64,000 nt of DNA from the NCBI GenBank assembly GCA_900073065.1, contig FJOG01000004.1:368061-432060 (forward strand). The letters are read 5' to 3'. The position numbers and the translations under genes are program-made. Positions within the stretch are counted from its first letter, which is position 1; the number at the start of each line of letters is the position of its first letter. Below, in pieces: positions 32,464-42,874 of this stretch. The notes beneath the pieces were generated by a model. The model made no database searches and had not been told where the DNA came from. It saw only the letters and a program-made list of their open reading frames with translations. This DNA is from Phialocephala subalpina. Its lineage: Eukaryota > Ascomycota > Leotiomycetes > Helotiales > Mollisiaceae.

Positions 32464-33650
32464 ATGATTACCTCATCAGAAGCCCAAGGGGCACCGCCCT
32501 CAACAGTGACAGATGCCGTTTTGGTACCCTCAAACGAGATGCCTAAAGACGCCCAGAAAGTCGAAGAACTAGAGTTCAACAAATTTGCCGGACGACCCAT
32601 CACAGTAGATGATCTGATCAGCGGTATGAACCACATGGGATTCCAAGCAAGCTCGATAGGAGAAGCTGTACGGATCATCAATGACATGGTACGCCACCCC
32701 TCCCTTTGAGACATCACCACTAACACCAATCAGAGAGCATGGAAAGACCAAGAAACCGGCGATAAGACCACCATCTTCCTCGGCTATACCTCAAACCTCA
32801 TCTCCTCCGGCCTTCGAGGCACACTCCGCTACCTAGTCGAACACAAACACGTCTCAGCAATAGTGACCACAGCCGGTGGCATCGAAGAAGACCTCATAAA
32901 ATGTCTCGGAGATACCTACATGGGTTCATTCTCCACACCCGGCGCCGAACTCCGTAGCAAGGGCCTGAATCGAATCGGAAACCTCATCGTACCCAACAAC
33001 AACTACTGTCTATTTGAAGACTGGGTTGTACCGATTCTCAATAAGATGCTGGAAGAGCAAGAAGCAAGCAAAGATACAGAGGAACCAATAAATTGGACAC
33101 CATCTAAAGTGATCCATCGACTCGGGAAAGAGATCAACGATGAACGTTCCGTCTACTACTGGGCATACAAGAACGACATCCCTGTTTTCTGTCCTGCGCT
33201 TACGGATGGAAGTTTGGGAGATATGTTGTATTTCCATACCTTCAAAGCTTCTCCTTTGCAGCTGAAAATCGATATCGTGGAGGATATTCGGAAGATCAAT
33301 ACGATTGCTGTGCGGGCCAAGAGAGCAGGGATGATCATCCTCGGAGGTGGAATTGTGAAGCATCATATTGCAAATGCGTGTTTGATGAGGAATGGTGCGG
33401 AGAGTGCGGTATATATCAATACAGCACAGGAGTTTGATGGGAGTGATGCTGGTGCAAGACCAGATGAAGCTGTGAGTTGGGGGAAGATCAAGGTTGGGGC
33501 TGATAGTGTTAAGGTACGTCATATTCTCTTCACAGAGTGCTTCAAAGATTTGGGCTAATGTGATGTTACATACAGGTTTATGTTGAGGCAACTGCTTGCT
33601 TTCCATTGATAGTTGCGGCAACGTTTGCGAAAGATGCAAAGCAGCCTTAA
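32464..33650 (+). CDS. DYS1: Deoxyhypusine synthase
   Basis: This enzyme transfers the aminobutyl group of spermidine to one lysine of eIF5A, using NAD, as the first step of hypusine formation in the cytosol. Exons are 32464-32688, 32734-33513 and 33576-33650, with introns of 45 and 62 nt, both in phase 0. The product has 359 residues, close to yeast and human enzymes (about 370-390). Family blocks are clear: [45 protein letters not shown], and E-A-V-S-W-G-K-I with the catalytic lysine at about residue 326. The last intron falls soon after the active-site block, and the final exon encodes [13 protein letters not shown]. It is a single-copy housekeeping gene, divergent from SNT1. Confidence 0.97.
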
Positions 33651-33904
33651 AGCTAATGTTGAGAAGCCATACATGCAGGCAAGAACTAAAAGTACAGTAC
33701 AAAAGGTCGACAAGCAGTCAGTGCCTCCTCCTCGAGCTTGTAAGAGCCCACTTCAAAAGCTATCGTCGATGAATGCAGAAACATGCTTATCAGCCTAAAG
33801 TACAATGTCCAAAGCAGCGATAACCAGTGCTCAAAAGTAAGAATGCCACGACCACCAAGAATGATGATCCTGAATGCCACCATTTGCCATCCACGAGATT
33901 TGAT

Positions 33905-34963
33905 TTACCAACCTGGATTGGTTTCATCAGCAGACTTCTTCTGCCTCTTCGACGGCGACTCCTCCTGAACCTCCGCCTCCTCTCGTCCATGCTTTCCTAA
34001 GATGTCCCTTCTGCTTGGAGATCCCACCTTCACCACGGACTCAACATGAACATTTCCTGAATCTGATCGTTGTTCCACGTTGTCCGAGACATTCGGTACA
34101 CCGCGTTGCAAATGCTCTTCTTGCCTCATCTCCTTCTCCTGTTTCTTCAGTCTGGCTGCCTCTTCCTGCCGAAGTAAATCCTTGCGCTTCTCCCAATGCT
34201 GCTCGGGTGTTTCACGCGTGTACCAATATGAGATTGAACGGAAGTACTCATTCTTGTACGGATCGATTCTCATATCATCATGGATTGGGATAGGATAGTC
34301 GTCACCAAGCGAACTCTGACTGCGGGTTGTTTTCGGATCAGATCTGCCTTCGTCCGCCAACTCTAGACGGTTGTTCGCTTTAGCGTAGTACTTGCGGACG
34401 TCGGCCTGGATCTCTCTGTCGAATACTTCGAGGTCTGCTGGCTCTTTCGAAGGATGTTGGAGTCGACGTGGCTTGGATGGAAGTGGAGTATTTCGAATAT
34501 CTGATGTCTCGAACGGGTGGTGAAAGTATTCGACTGAAGGTCTCTCGCTGTCTGGCGGAAAGATGTAGTCGTTTTTGGGATCAGGGTAAGGAAATGCCCG
34601 GAAATTGCTCAGTGTTTCCTCGCGGGTCTCTAGGTCTGCAAAGGTATAGGCCACAGGCCCGACAAGTCTTACCCAGTCATTTGGATTATTGCCAGTGGAA
34701 TGTCTCTCCTTTTCGAGGACATTGGTTGCCATCAAATCGAAGGTTTCGGCCGCGTCGATTTCATCTCGATGTCCCCGAGCGTAAGGGTCATTTCGATTTG
34801 GATCCAGAAGGTACTCTGGCGGACCGCGGTACTGGAAGGTTGCTTGTCGCGTCATCGGCCCTTTTTCATTGTCCTCAGATCCCCTGGAACATTTTCCTTT
34901 GGGACGTCCCCTTTTCTTCAGAGTCGGCGTCTCCATAACAGTCGTGATTGGCATTCCCGGCAT
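33905..34963 (-). CDS. Hypothetical nuclear-type protein with AT-hook
   Basis: An open frame of 352 residues from an ATG at 34963. Near the N-terminus is K-K-R-G-R-P-K-G-K, an AT-hook-like DNA-binding motif. It is followed by a charged, mostly helical body (T-F-A-D-L-E-T-R-E-E-T-L, Y-W-Y-T-R-E-T-P-E-Q-H-W-E-K-R-K) and a basic C-terminus (S-P-S-K-R-Q-K-K-S). The motifs suggest a chromatin-associated protein, but the family is not recognised. The start overlaps the last 46 bases of the next gene on the same strand in another frame, so both may be parts of one gene joined by an intron or separated by a frame break. I could not find a phase-correct GT-AG intron that clearly joins them. Confidence 0.55.
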   Translation of the reverse strand: MPGMPITTVMETPTLKKRGRPKGKCSRGSEDNEKGPMTRQATFQYRGPPEYLLDPNRNDPYARGHRDEIDAAETFDLMATNVLEKERHSTGNNPNDWVRLVGPVAYTFADLETREETLSNFRAFPYPDPKNDYIFPPDSERPSVEYFHHPFETSDIRNTPLPSKPRRLQHPSKEPADLEVFDREIQADVRKYYAKANNRLELADEGRSDPKTTRSQSSLGDDYPIPIHDDMRIDPYKNEYFRSISYWYTRETPEQHWEKRKDLLRQEEAARLKKQEKEMRQEEHLQRGVPNVSDNVEQRSDSGNVHVESVVKVGSPSRRDILGKHGREEAEVQEESPSKRQKKSADETNPGW

Positions 34964-36042
34964 CTCGAGCGAGGACCAGGATGTCTTTCACGATTCTCTG
35001 TATCAGAGCACTCAGAGATCGTTATGTCGGAGTCGAAGATTGTGTTGCCTTCAGAAAGGGAGTCTTCAGACTCGTATTCTTCGCTATCAATATCTTCAGA
35101 ATCGCTGTCTTCGGTGTCGTTGTCAAAGTCGCCGTCTTCAGGATCGCTGTCAACTAGATTCGTGCTGTTGACGGTGGTATCTTCTGTCGAAAGTCGTCGA
35201 AAATGGGAGGTGTAGTGGTAGTCATCACCGTCATCGCTCCTTCCGTCTTTTAAAACGTGGTGATGGCCTCGGAAATGATCATGTCGATGACTTCGAAAGG
35301 CAGGTGCGATTCTAGTATCTGCCACTTTCAAGCCAAACGATTCTTGCCTGGCAATTTCGAGTGCTGTCGCAGAATCTCGCGAAAGCTGGAGCAATCCAAA
35401 TGCAGCCTGGCGGTGGTCACTGCTCCACGCATTTTCGCCATTATGGTCGTGCTCTGGGAATGCAAGCACGGAGAGCGTGCTCGGATCTCTCATGTCGAAA
35501 TCGACTTCCTGGGATCCTTGTTCTTGCATCTCTGCTTGAGTCGAAGTTTGCTGCGACAAAATGAGCAAACCCATGACTGCTTCATGCTCGTCGTTGCTCA
35601 GCTCGCGGCCCTTGTAGGTAAGGTGTTGGGGGAAGTCAAGTGCGAGCTCGGTGTTCGCGACAGTCGTATCAGAACCAGACTCTTGCTCAGAACCAGTCAC
35701 TGGCTCTGAAGTAGATCCGTGTGGGGAATTAGATTCGAGCGATGAACCATATTCTTGTTTTCGTATCGCTGAGTATTCCGAGGCTCTTTGGGAGGCTGAG
35801 ACCAGATCTTCTAATGAAGCTCTACGCTCCTTGTTGGGCATGTTGTAGAAGTCCAGCCCGGATGAGGCATTCGCGGACCCAGTCTGCGCAACCTTCAAGC
35901 CTGATCCGTACTCTTGCTGAGCTATCCGCTCACTTATCTGGGATGCGTGTTCTTCGTAGAGTCTCTCTCTCACGGCTCTACGTTCCTCCCAGGAATCCTC
36001 ATCCTGCTCCACATCCTCCGCCCGATATCTCTTGTAGTCCAT
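34918..36042 (-). CDS. Hypothetical acidic, disordered protein
   Basis: An open frame of 374 residues starting M-D-Y-K-R-Y-R-A-E-D-V-E-Q-D-E-D-S-W. Residues 15-75 are charged and probably coiled (E-E-R-R-A-V-R-E-R-L-Y-E-E-H). The centre repeats a unit of the type H-E-A-V-M-G-L-L-I-L-S-Q and H-R-Q-A-A-F-G-L-L-Q-L-S-R. The C-terminal third is strongly acidic (D-P-E-D-G-D-F-D-N-D-T-E-D-S-D-S-E-D). No domain is known to me. The last 15 codons are Arg-rich and overlap the ATG of the downstream frame, which suggests that this tail is not the true end of the protein. Confidence 0.55.
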   Translation of the reverse strand: MDYKRYRAEDVEQDEDSWEERRAVRERLYEEHASQISERIAQQEYGSGLKVAQTGSANASSGLDFYNMPNKERRASLEDLVSASQRASEYSAIRKQEYGSSLESNSPHGSTSEPVTGSEQESGSDTTVANTELALDFPQHLTYKGRELSNDEHEAVMGLLILSQQTSTQAEMQEQGSQEVDFDMRDPSTLSVLAFPEHDHNGENAWSSDHRQAAFGLLQLSRDSATALEIARQESFGLKVADTRIAPAFRSHRHDHFRGHHHVLKDGRSDDGDDYHYTSHFRRLSTEDTTVNSTNLVDSDPEDGDFDNDTEDSDSEDIDSEEYESEDSLSEGNTIFDSDITISECSDTENRERHPGPRSRCRECQSRLLWRRRL

Positions 36043-37039
36043 GACTGGTCACAGTATCTTTGAGTGGTTTTTCTTATATTTGGATTCTGAACAGAAGTGA
36101 CTTTCGGTTTCTTTGGGTATGCAGGCGTTTCTAGAAAGTATCGTCGTTGCGAAGGTGTTGTGGCTCTTGGGTTGTAAGGTGTTGCGAGAAGTACCCGATA
36201 TAGTCTGCTATTATTGCAAGTTATTTTCGAGTCGCTGAAATATGAGTCAGTGTGATTTTGGAGAAGACTAGGAATGCACACTGACAACGGAAGTATTTAT
36301 AGTGCTCTAGGGCCACTCAAAGATATAGTCAGTCTGGATGAAAATCTCACTAGATGTCTGTGATATTCGGGTAACATAATAAATACAATCTGAGAAGTCA
36401 AAGTCTGGGACCTAGTGAGCATCTGGAAAAGCTTACCATCCTGAGTGCGCTCTCCTATAAGCGACAGAAGCCATCTTGCAAGAGTGAGCCCTCAGTATCA
36501 CTGGAACTTGTATGGAGGCTGGAGCAGCTCGAATGATTGTAGTGGGGATGATTGTAGGTTGTGTACACGACAAGCCGCATGACGGAGAGTGTTTGTTCTC
36601 ATGGTGTGGGGTTGTCGAATAATGCTGTAGGGCATTTGATACTTGTATGGGACTAGAAATATACTTGAAGACTTCCATCACTTCTCTTTACGATTACCAC
36701 CCGCTTGCAATATTCATTTAAGTCTGACTTTCATAATTGTAAGTTGGTGCCTCTAACTAATCAGCCTGCTTGCAGGATCTCCTAACTTCTTAAATACTTA
36801 AACCATGTTAGGTAAAGAATCCAAGCTGTAATTTCTTGATACATTACATTTGCCAAATAAATTCATGCAATTTTCCTTATCTTCCAGAAAGTGAGCACAT
36901 GAAAGGCAAGTTTGTGTGTCTCGCACGTGACTCCGTAGCTACCTAAATTTTGAAGCTCTTGACGACCCCCCAAAACACGACGCTCAACACCTCAACCAAA
37001 CCTCCACAGGCCTCATTAACTTGCAGGTCTCCCACCAAG
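36043..37039. other. Divergent spacer upstream of CWC27
   Basis: About 1 kb between two divergent genes. It contains no convincing frame. The right part is moderately AT-rich (36680-36900) and should hold the CWC27 promoter and leader. Confidence 0.5.
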
Positions 37040-38680
37040 ATGTCGTCCCTCTATAATCTCGAGCCCCAACCCACGGCCTCCTGCATCATCCACACCACGT
37101 CCGGCGATATTTCCCTCGAGCTCTGGGCGCAACAAATTCCCCTAACATGTCGCAACTTTCTACAGCACTGCCTCGACGGCTATTACGATAACACGATCTT
37201 CCACCGGCTCGTGCCAGGATTTATCATACAAGGTGGTGATCCCACAGGCACGGGCGCAGGTGGAGAGAGTATTTACGATGGAGGGCAATTCGCGGAAGCT
37301 CGTGAAGAGGGCGGAATATGGCCTATGGAAGACAGGAAGGGGAAGAACGCAGGCGCACGTGGTGTAGGATTGAAAGATGAGTTTCATAGCAGGATTAAAT
37401 TCAATCGGAGAGGGTTGCTGGGTATGGCGAATGAGGGACCGGATACGAATGGCAGTCAATTCTTTATTACATTGGGCGACACACCAGAGTTGCAGGGAAA
37501 GAATACACTGTTTGGGAGAGTGGAGGGAGATACGATTTACAATGTTGCGAGGATGGGAGAGTTGGAAGTGGGCGAAGATGACAGGCCTTTGTATCCACCG
37601 AAGATTACGAGTGTAGAGGTACTGGTCAATCCCTTCAGTGATATGGTGAAGAGGCAGAGGACCGCTACGGTGGTGCAACAACCTAAGGCGCCTGCGGATA
37701 AGAAGAAAAAGAGGAAGGCGGGCAAGCAGTTGCTAAGCTTCGGGGACGACGGAGATGGAGAGGAAGCAGCTCCAGTGGTCAAGAAGGCGAAGTTTGATAC
37801 ACGAATTGTGATGGATACTGAAGAGGCTGCACCGCCACCAAAAGTGAAGACCGCCCCAAAGACCGTGGAGAAGAAAACAATCAGAGCGCCTTCACCCGAA
37901 TCATCACCAGAACCGACATCAGCTCCTCCGAAGGCTATACCGAATCGAGCTGCCAAGGTTGCTCGTGATGCATCCTCTTCGCCAGACCCAGAACCGGTGC
38001 AAAAAGTTTCATCACTCCTCGATCGAACCAATGCACAGATTGCAGAGCTCAAAGCATCTATGAAAAGGAATGTTCAGACAGCGCCAGTGCCTGAAAAGAA
38101 AAAGTCTGTTTTGGAAACAATGATACCCAAAACTTCTGTGCGTGGGAGGAAACGACACCCAGGAGAAAGCGCTGCTCCGGATCAACGGACCTTGGATCTA
38201 CTAAAAGCATTCCAATCAAGATTGGATCAAGCACCACCAGCAAAAGAAGCCTCAAAGACCGAACCAGTTCCAGACATTGAAGATCATAAAGATAGTGCGG
38301 CTGCTGATGACGAAGAAGCTGCGCTTTGCGATCTTCACTTCATTGCAGAATGCCAATCGTGTAAGAAATGGGATACACAAGGTGATGGAGAAAAAGATGA
38401 CGACGACGACGATATTGGCTGGATGTCTCACGCTCTGTCATTCAAGGAAGACAAGTTGGGCAAAGACCTCTCTTACAGAAAGAAGGCAGAGGACGAACTG
38501 GTGGTCATTGATCCTAGAGAGAAAGCTAGGACTTTGAAAGAGGAGAAGAAGGCTCAGAGAGATGCCAAAGCCGGTGGCTCTGGTCGAGCTTGGGATCAGG
38601 CTAGGGATCAGGCTAGGGATCAGGCAAGGAACGAGAAGATGGCGAGATCGTCGGCGTTGGCGGGAAGAGGCGCTAAGTAG
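37040..38680 (+). CDS. CWC27: Spliceosomal cyclophilin CWC27
   Basis: A single-exon gene of 546 residues for the peptidyl-prolyl-isomerase-like protein that joins the activated (Bact) spliceosome. The cyclophilin domain spans about residues 11-190: F-H-R-L-V-P-G-F-I-I-Q-G-G-D (54-67) and G-L-L-G-M-A-N-E-G-P-D-T-N-G-S-Q-F-F-I-T (125-144). The position of the cyclophilin A active-site Trp121 is Glu here (T-P-E-L-Q-G-K, residue 150), as in human CWC27, so isomerase activity is probably weak or absent. An insertion of about 20 residues (E-A-R-E-E-G-G-I-W-P) widens one loop. The remainder is Lys/Pro/Glu-rich and disordered, with a C-terminal helix. The ATG at 37040 is preferred because the frame upstream of it lacks another ATG. 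Confidence 0.95.
   Translation: MSSLYNLEPQPTASCIIHTTSGDISLELWAQQIPLTCRNFLQHCLDGYYDNTIFHRLVPGFIIQGGDPTGTGAGGESIYDGGQFAEAREEGGIWPMEDRKGKNAGARGVGLKDEFHSRIKFNRRGLLGMANEGPDTNGSQFFITLGDTPELQGKNTLFGRVEGDTIYNVARMGELEVGEDDRPLYPPKITSVEVLVNPFSDMVKRQRTATVVQQPKAPADKKKKRKAGKQLLSFGDDGDGEEAAPVVKKAKFDTRIVMDTEEAAPPPKVKTAPKTVEKKTIRAPSPESSPEPTSAPPKAIPNRAAKVARDASSSPDPEPVQKVSSLLDRTNAQIAELKASMKRNVQTAPVPEKKKSVLETMIPKTSVRGRKRHPGESAAPDQRTLDLLKAFQSRLDQAPPAKEASKTEPVPDIEDHKDSAAADDEEAALCDLHFIAECQSCKKWDTQGDGEKDDDDDDIGWMSHALSFKEDKLGKDLSYRKKAEDELVVIDPREKARTLKEEKKAQRDAKAGGSGRAWDQARDQARDQARNEKMARSSALAGRGAK
38592..38627 (+). repeat. Three 12-bp tandem units inside CWC27
   Basis: GGGATCAGGCTA is repeated three times (the last with AA at its end), encoding D-Q-A-R three times near the C-terminus. 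The unit length keeps the frame. This is a small coding minisatellite likely to vary in copy number between strains. Confidence 0.9.
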
Positions 38681-39898
38681 CACTTGATCAAGGGTTGAAG
38701 GAGAATAAAGATTTCCCGGGCTGGGAATTGAGACTTGGAACAATACGTGAAATCCAAGCGGGCAGTCTCCTCGGATGGCTTCTCGCTGTCAGGAGAACAA
38801 CAGTTGGACTTGAACGCGTCGAGCCACTCAGCTGACTCTCAAATGCATAGCGTGATGGCCAATTATTTATTCCGTCGCTCATGAAATCATCAGTTGGGAT
38901 TATTCTAATCGCTCGGATGACCTTTAAAATACCCATGAACTGAATGGGAAGACTTATTGTGCAGTGCATTGCCCTTTGGTAGCCCGGCCCCTTCGTAATT
39001 GTGAATGGAGTGCTACTTCTTGCAAGTGTCCTGAATGGGTTGAAGGAATGAAAATAAAATTGAAATCTTGTAGTATAACCTTAAGTGAGATTTGTATTTA
39101 CTTTTCGTTATCTGATCCTTTTCAGTGTGATTTGTACCCCTGAAAACCCAAATCGATGACCTGATCGTGGCAAGGCTGTGACGTAGCCTCGAACTCAGCC
39201 TGGTGCGGAGGTCCAGAGCGTTTGATTGGACAAACGTGAATAAGGTTAACCGATATCACCGACTCTGATATCAAGAACATGAAGAAATATCTAAACTCTC
39301 TCGATAACACCAGCTTTTCAAACACCAACACAACGAACTTACACTCGCTGCGCCATCATCCATGATGAATATTTCTCCAATGACCTGAACGCCTTTCCTG
39401 ATTCCTGAAACGATTCCCCCAGCCTTCAAAGGATTTGAAAAACACCGAAACAGCCCTACAATCGACGAGCCCACCTGCAGTATCCCGGACCCTCCGCATT
39501 TCTCCATCGACCGCCATTCTTTAGCGAAGCAAGTCTCAAATCTTTGTCCAGGACAATAGAAGGCTGGTTAGAAGGTTCTCAAGACACTGAGCATTGACGA
39601 CCGCCTTCCCTTTGACGCCCTAGGCACCGTGATACATTTAAGCAGGCCTTCTATCACGCCTTCCTCAGACCACCATCTGCTCATATCTTGCAGAAACCAG
39701 AATCGCCCCGATCGAAAAGCAATCAAGGAACGTGGAGCTGCACATACTTGCGCCAAAGTCTCAAAGTGTTAGTGAAGCAGGAAGCCTAAAGCGGCTAGGA
39801 AGGCTGCAGCCAGCCTCGACCACCTGGGTAGCCTCATCCTACATCTGCGACGTAGCCATATACACGAGCTACAATCTTGACCGCAACACCTGAGTTGC
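38681..39898. other. Spacer and probable long HSF1 leader
   Basis: 1.2 kb between the CWC27 stop and the HSF1 start. No convincing coding frame. The right half should contain the HSF1 promoter and 5' UTR. I see no clear nGAAn array that would prove autoregulation. Confidence 0.45.
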
Positions 39899-42118
39899 AT
39901 GGCCCATCATATGCCTCCTCCGAACCCCAGAAAGCGACCAGCACCCGAATCATCACCCGCTTTCCAAGCATCTCAAATGCCCCAGTCATACACTGCAGCC
40001 AGCCAGGTGTCGAATCCCGAGCTTTTGAGGTGGAGCCAGCAGCCAGACAACACAGCCTACCCAGACCCAGCCTTCAACATGAATAATTACGGTGCGAATG
40101 GGCTGTCACAAGCTCCTTTCGATCAGTCTGTCCCAACATCTTCGCAACAACTTGCACGACGCCCTATCAGCCGCCAGCTTGTTCCCACCGGCCAACGACA
40201 ATTCGACAACTCCGACAATACCTGGGGTGGGTTTGGGGACGAGTCAATGGTAGATGCTCAGCATGTCAATGGTGTGTTGGAAGAGAACGACAATATCGAG
40301 CAGCTCGAGCAGAGAGCTCAGATGGCGAAGAGAGATGCACAATCGAAACGGAAACAAATCCCGCCGTTTGTGCAGAAGTTAAGCAGGTAAGCGTCTTCTT
40401 CCCTTGTGCTCATATCCGTTTGCTAACCTTGTTGCACCAGCTTTCTCGACAAGTCGGAAAACACCGAGCTAATACGATGGTCCGATCGAGGCGATTCGTT
40501 TGTTGTGTTGGACGAGGACGAGTTTGCGAAGACCCTGATACCAGAGCTGTTCAAGCACAACAACTATGCATCTTTCGTCAGACAACTGAATATGTATGGG
40601 TTCCACAAGCGGGTCGGGTTGTCAGACAATTCGATGAAAGCCAGTGAGCGAAAGAACAAGAGTCCCAGCGAATACTACAATCCCTACTTCAAACGCGGAC
40701 ATCCAAATCTCCTCTGGTTGATCAATAAGCCAAAAAATGGAGGCTCGAAGAGTAAGAAGTCCAGGGTCAAGAACGAGGATGGCGGAGATGTGGATAGTGA
40801 CGATGAGAAGGATGTAGAGGAAGTCTACGGTAATAACGTTCCGGCATCAAGGGCACTCTCTGCGGCACCAGAATCTGGACCACTACAGCGACGCGAAGTT
40901 GCTGTTATTCAGAATCAACTAGCAGAGATCCAAAAGCAACAAGGCGCCATCACCAGTGCTATACAACGGTTGCGGAAGGATCACAACCAATTGTACCAGC
41001 AGTCCATGGCCTTCCAGAATCTGCACGACAGACACGAAAACTCGATCAACGCTATCCTCACCTTCCTTGCGACAGTGTATAACCGAAGCCTGGATGGCCA
41101 AGGTCCACAAAATATTGCACAGATGTTCCAAGCTGGGATCCCTCACCCCGATCAGCAACATCAAGGCAGTGTGGTGGACATTGGAGATGTGACAAATCAA
41201 CCACAACAACAAAACCCCGGGAGCATGAGTCCGGGTCCCCAGAGGAGAACACCGCGTTTGCTTATGGCGCCACCCAGTGCGGGAGGACGAGCTACAACTG
41301 CTTCTCCTGCGTCGGTTTCAACACCTCAGAACCAAGGCTACTCGAGTTCACCACAGCCTGTGATAGAGGAGCTTTTCGACACATCACCATCAGACGCAAC
41401 TCAACCAATCACCAACACCACCCAACAGCATCACCCCAATATGATGATGAACATTATCAACAATACCAATTCCCAAAACCGCACGAACAACAACGGTGCG
41501 CTCGAATTTCCAGAGATGCTTTCCCACTACGAGAACTCTAACGGCAACTCTCCACTCACCTCCGAACAACGCAATACTATGCTCAACATGATCGCAAACA
41601 CCTCTTCAGCTTCCGGCAGCAACAACGCTCTCGTCAGCCCATTGCCTCCACAACCCCCTAGCCTGGAAGACCTTGGATACACTCAGGCAGAGATCGACGA
41701 GTTGGCACGTCTACAGGCCGAACAAGAAGCACGCATCAACGATATCAAGAGTGCAGTTGTTCCTCTCAGCCCTTCTGGTCATATTCCCGGTCTCGACGGC
41801 GACAGCTACTTCAATGGAACCGAATCCTCAGACCCTAATGCTGTCAATCTCGACCTCGACCAATACCTCGACCACTCGGCATATTTCACCAACAGCAGCC
41901 CTGTACCTCATAGTGACTACAACTTCGATACATTTGGCGATCCTGGTGTGGGAGATAGCCATTTCGACCTTGGGATGGATGGTGCAGGTGCAAATGATGG
42001 AGGCCGAGTCGAGACTACAAACAACAGCGAAGCCGCGACACCAGAAGATGTCAAGCCCAATCCCGACCTTCTCGACAACGGAATCCGAAGTCCAATCAAA
42101 AGGCGGAGGAAGAACTGA
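39899..42118 (+). CDS. HSF1: Heat shock transcription factor
   Basis: A trimeric regulator of heat-shock genes that binds nGAAn repeats in the nucleus. Exons 39899-40386 and 40441-42118 join over a 54-nt intron with a GCTAAC branch-like site, giving 721 residues. The DNA-binding domain is at about residues 155-261: P-P-F-V-Q-K-L-S, I-R-W-S-D-R-G-D-S-F, L-F-K-H-N-N-Y-A-S-F-V-R-Q-L-N-M-Y-G-F-H-K, N-L-L-W-L-I-N-K. The intron falls early in the domain, after the first helix. An HR-A/B trimerisation coiled coil follows at about 315-385 (V-I-Q-N-Q-L-A-E-I-Q-K-Q-Q). The rest is Asn/Gln/Ser/Pro-rich, with a short acidic-hydrophobic segment (D-L-D-Q-Y-L-D-H-S-A-Y-F) that may be the activation domain. 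It ends in a basic tail, K-R-R-R-K-N. The match is to HSF1 rather than SKN7 because no receiver domain is present. Confidence 0.95.
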
Positions 42119-42400
42119 GGTATCGATTTTGAAAGACGATTGGCGTCTGGGATGGTATGCACTGGTCTCCGGCCCAAACAAAAAAAACTTGCACATTGGA
42201 GTTCTGGGGGAACTTTGACCATACGGATTTGGCATTATGAAGAGATGAATGATGAGTGCGTATGGAAATCGTAATCATGTTGGTAGTGGATTTATGAGTG
42301 TGTGTGGTTTCTGTTAAAAGTAGTGTGGCAAGGTCTTTGCATGGTGGTCTATTTGATACCTTGGGGGCGTTGCGCGAGTTGGCGCGAGTTGTTCAAGGGG

Positions 42401-42874
42401 NNNNNNNNNNNNNNNNNNNNNNNNNNNNNNNNNNNNNNNNNNNNNNNNNNNNNNNNNNNNNNNNNNNNNNNNNNNNNNNNNNNNNNNNNNNNNNNNNNNN
42501 NNNNNNNNNNNNNNNNNNNNNNNNNNNNNNNNNNNNNNNNNNNNNNNNNNNNNNNNNNNNNNNNNNNNNNNNNNNNNNNNNNNNNNNNNNNNNNNNNNNN
42601 NNNNNNNNNNNNNNNNNNNNNNNNNNNNNNNNNNNNNNNNNNNNNNNNNNNNNNNNNNNNNNNNNNNNNNNNNNNNNNNNNNNNNNNNNNNNNNNNNNNN
42701 NNNNNNNNNNNNNNNNNNNNNNNNNNNNNNNNNNNNNNNNNNNNNNNNNNNNNNNNNNNNNNNNNNNNNNNNNNNNNNNNNNNNNNNNNNNNNNNNNNNN
42801 NNNNNNNNNNNNNNNNNNNNNNNNNNNNNNNNNNNNNNNNNNNNNNNNNNNNNNNNNNNNNNNNNNNNNNNNNN
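42401..42874. other. Assembly gap (474 N)
   Basis: A run of unknown bases. It begins just after a G-rich stretch with a repeated GCGCGAGTTG, which may be why the assembly broke. Reading frames that appear to run through the gap are artefacts. Confidence 0.99.
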
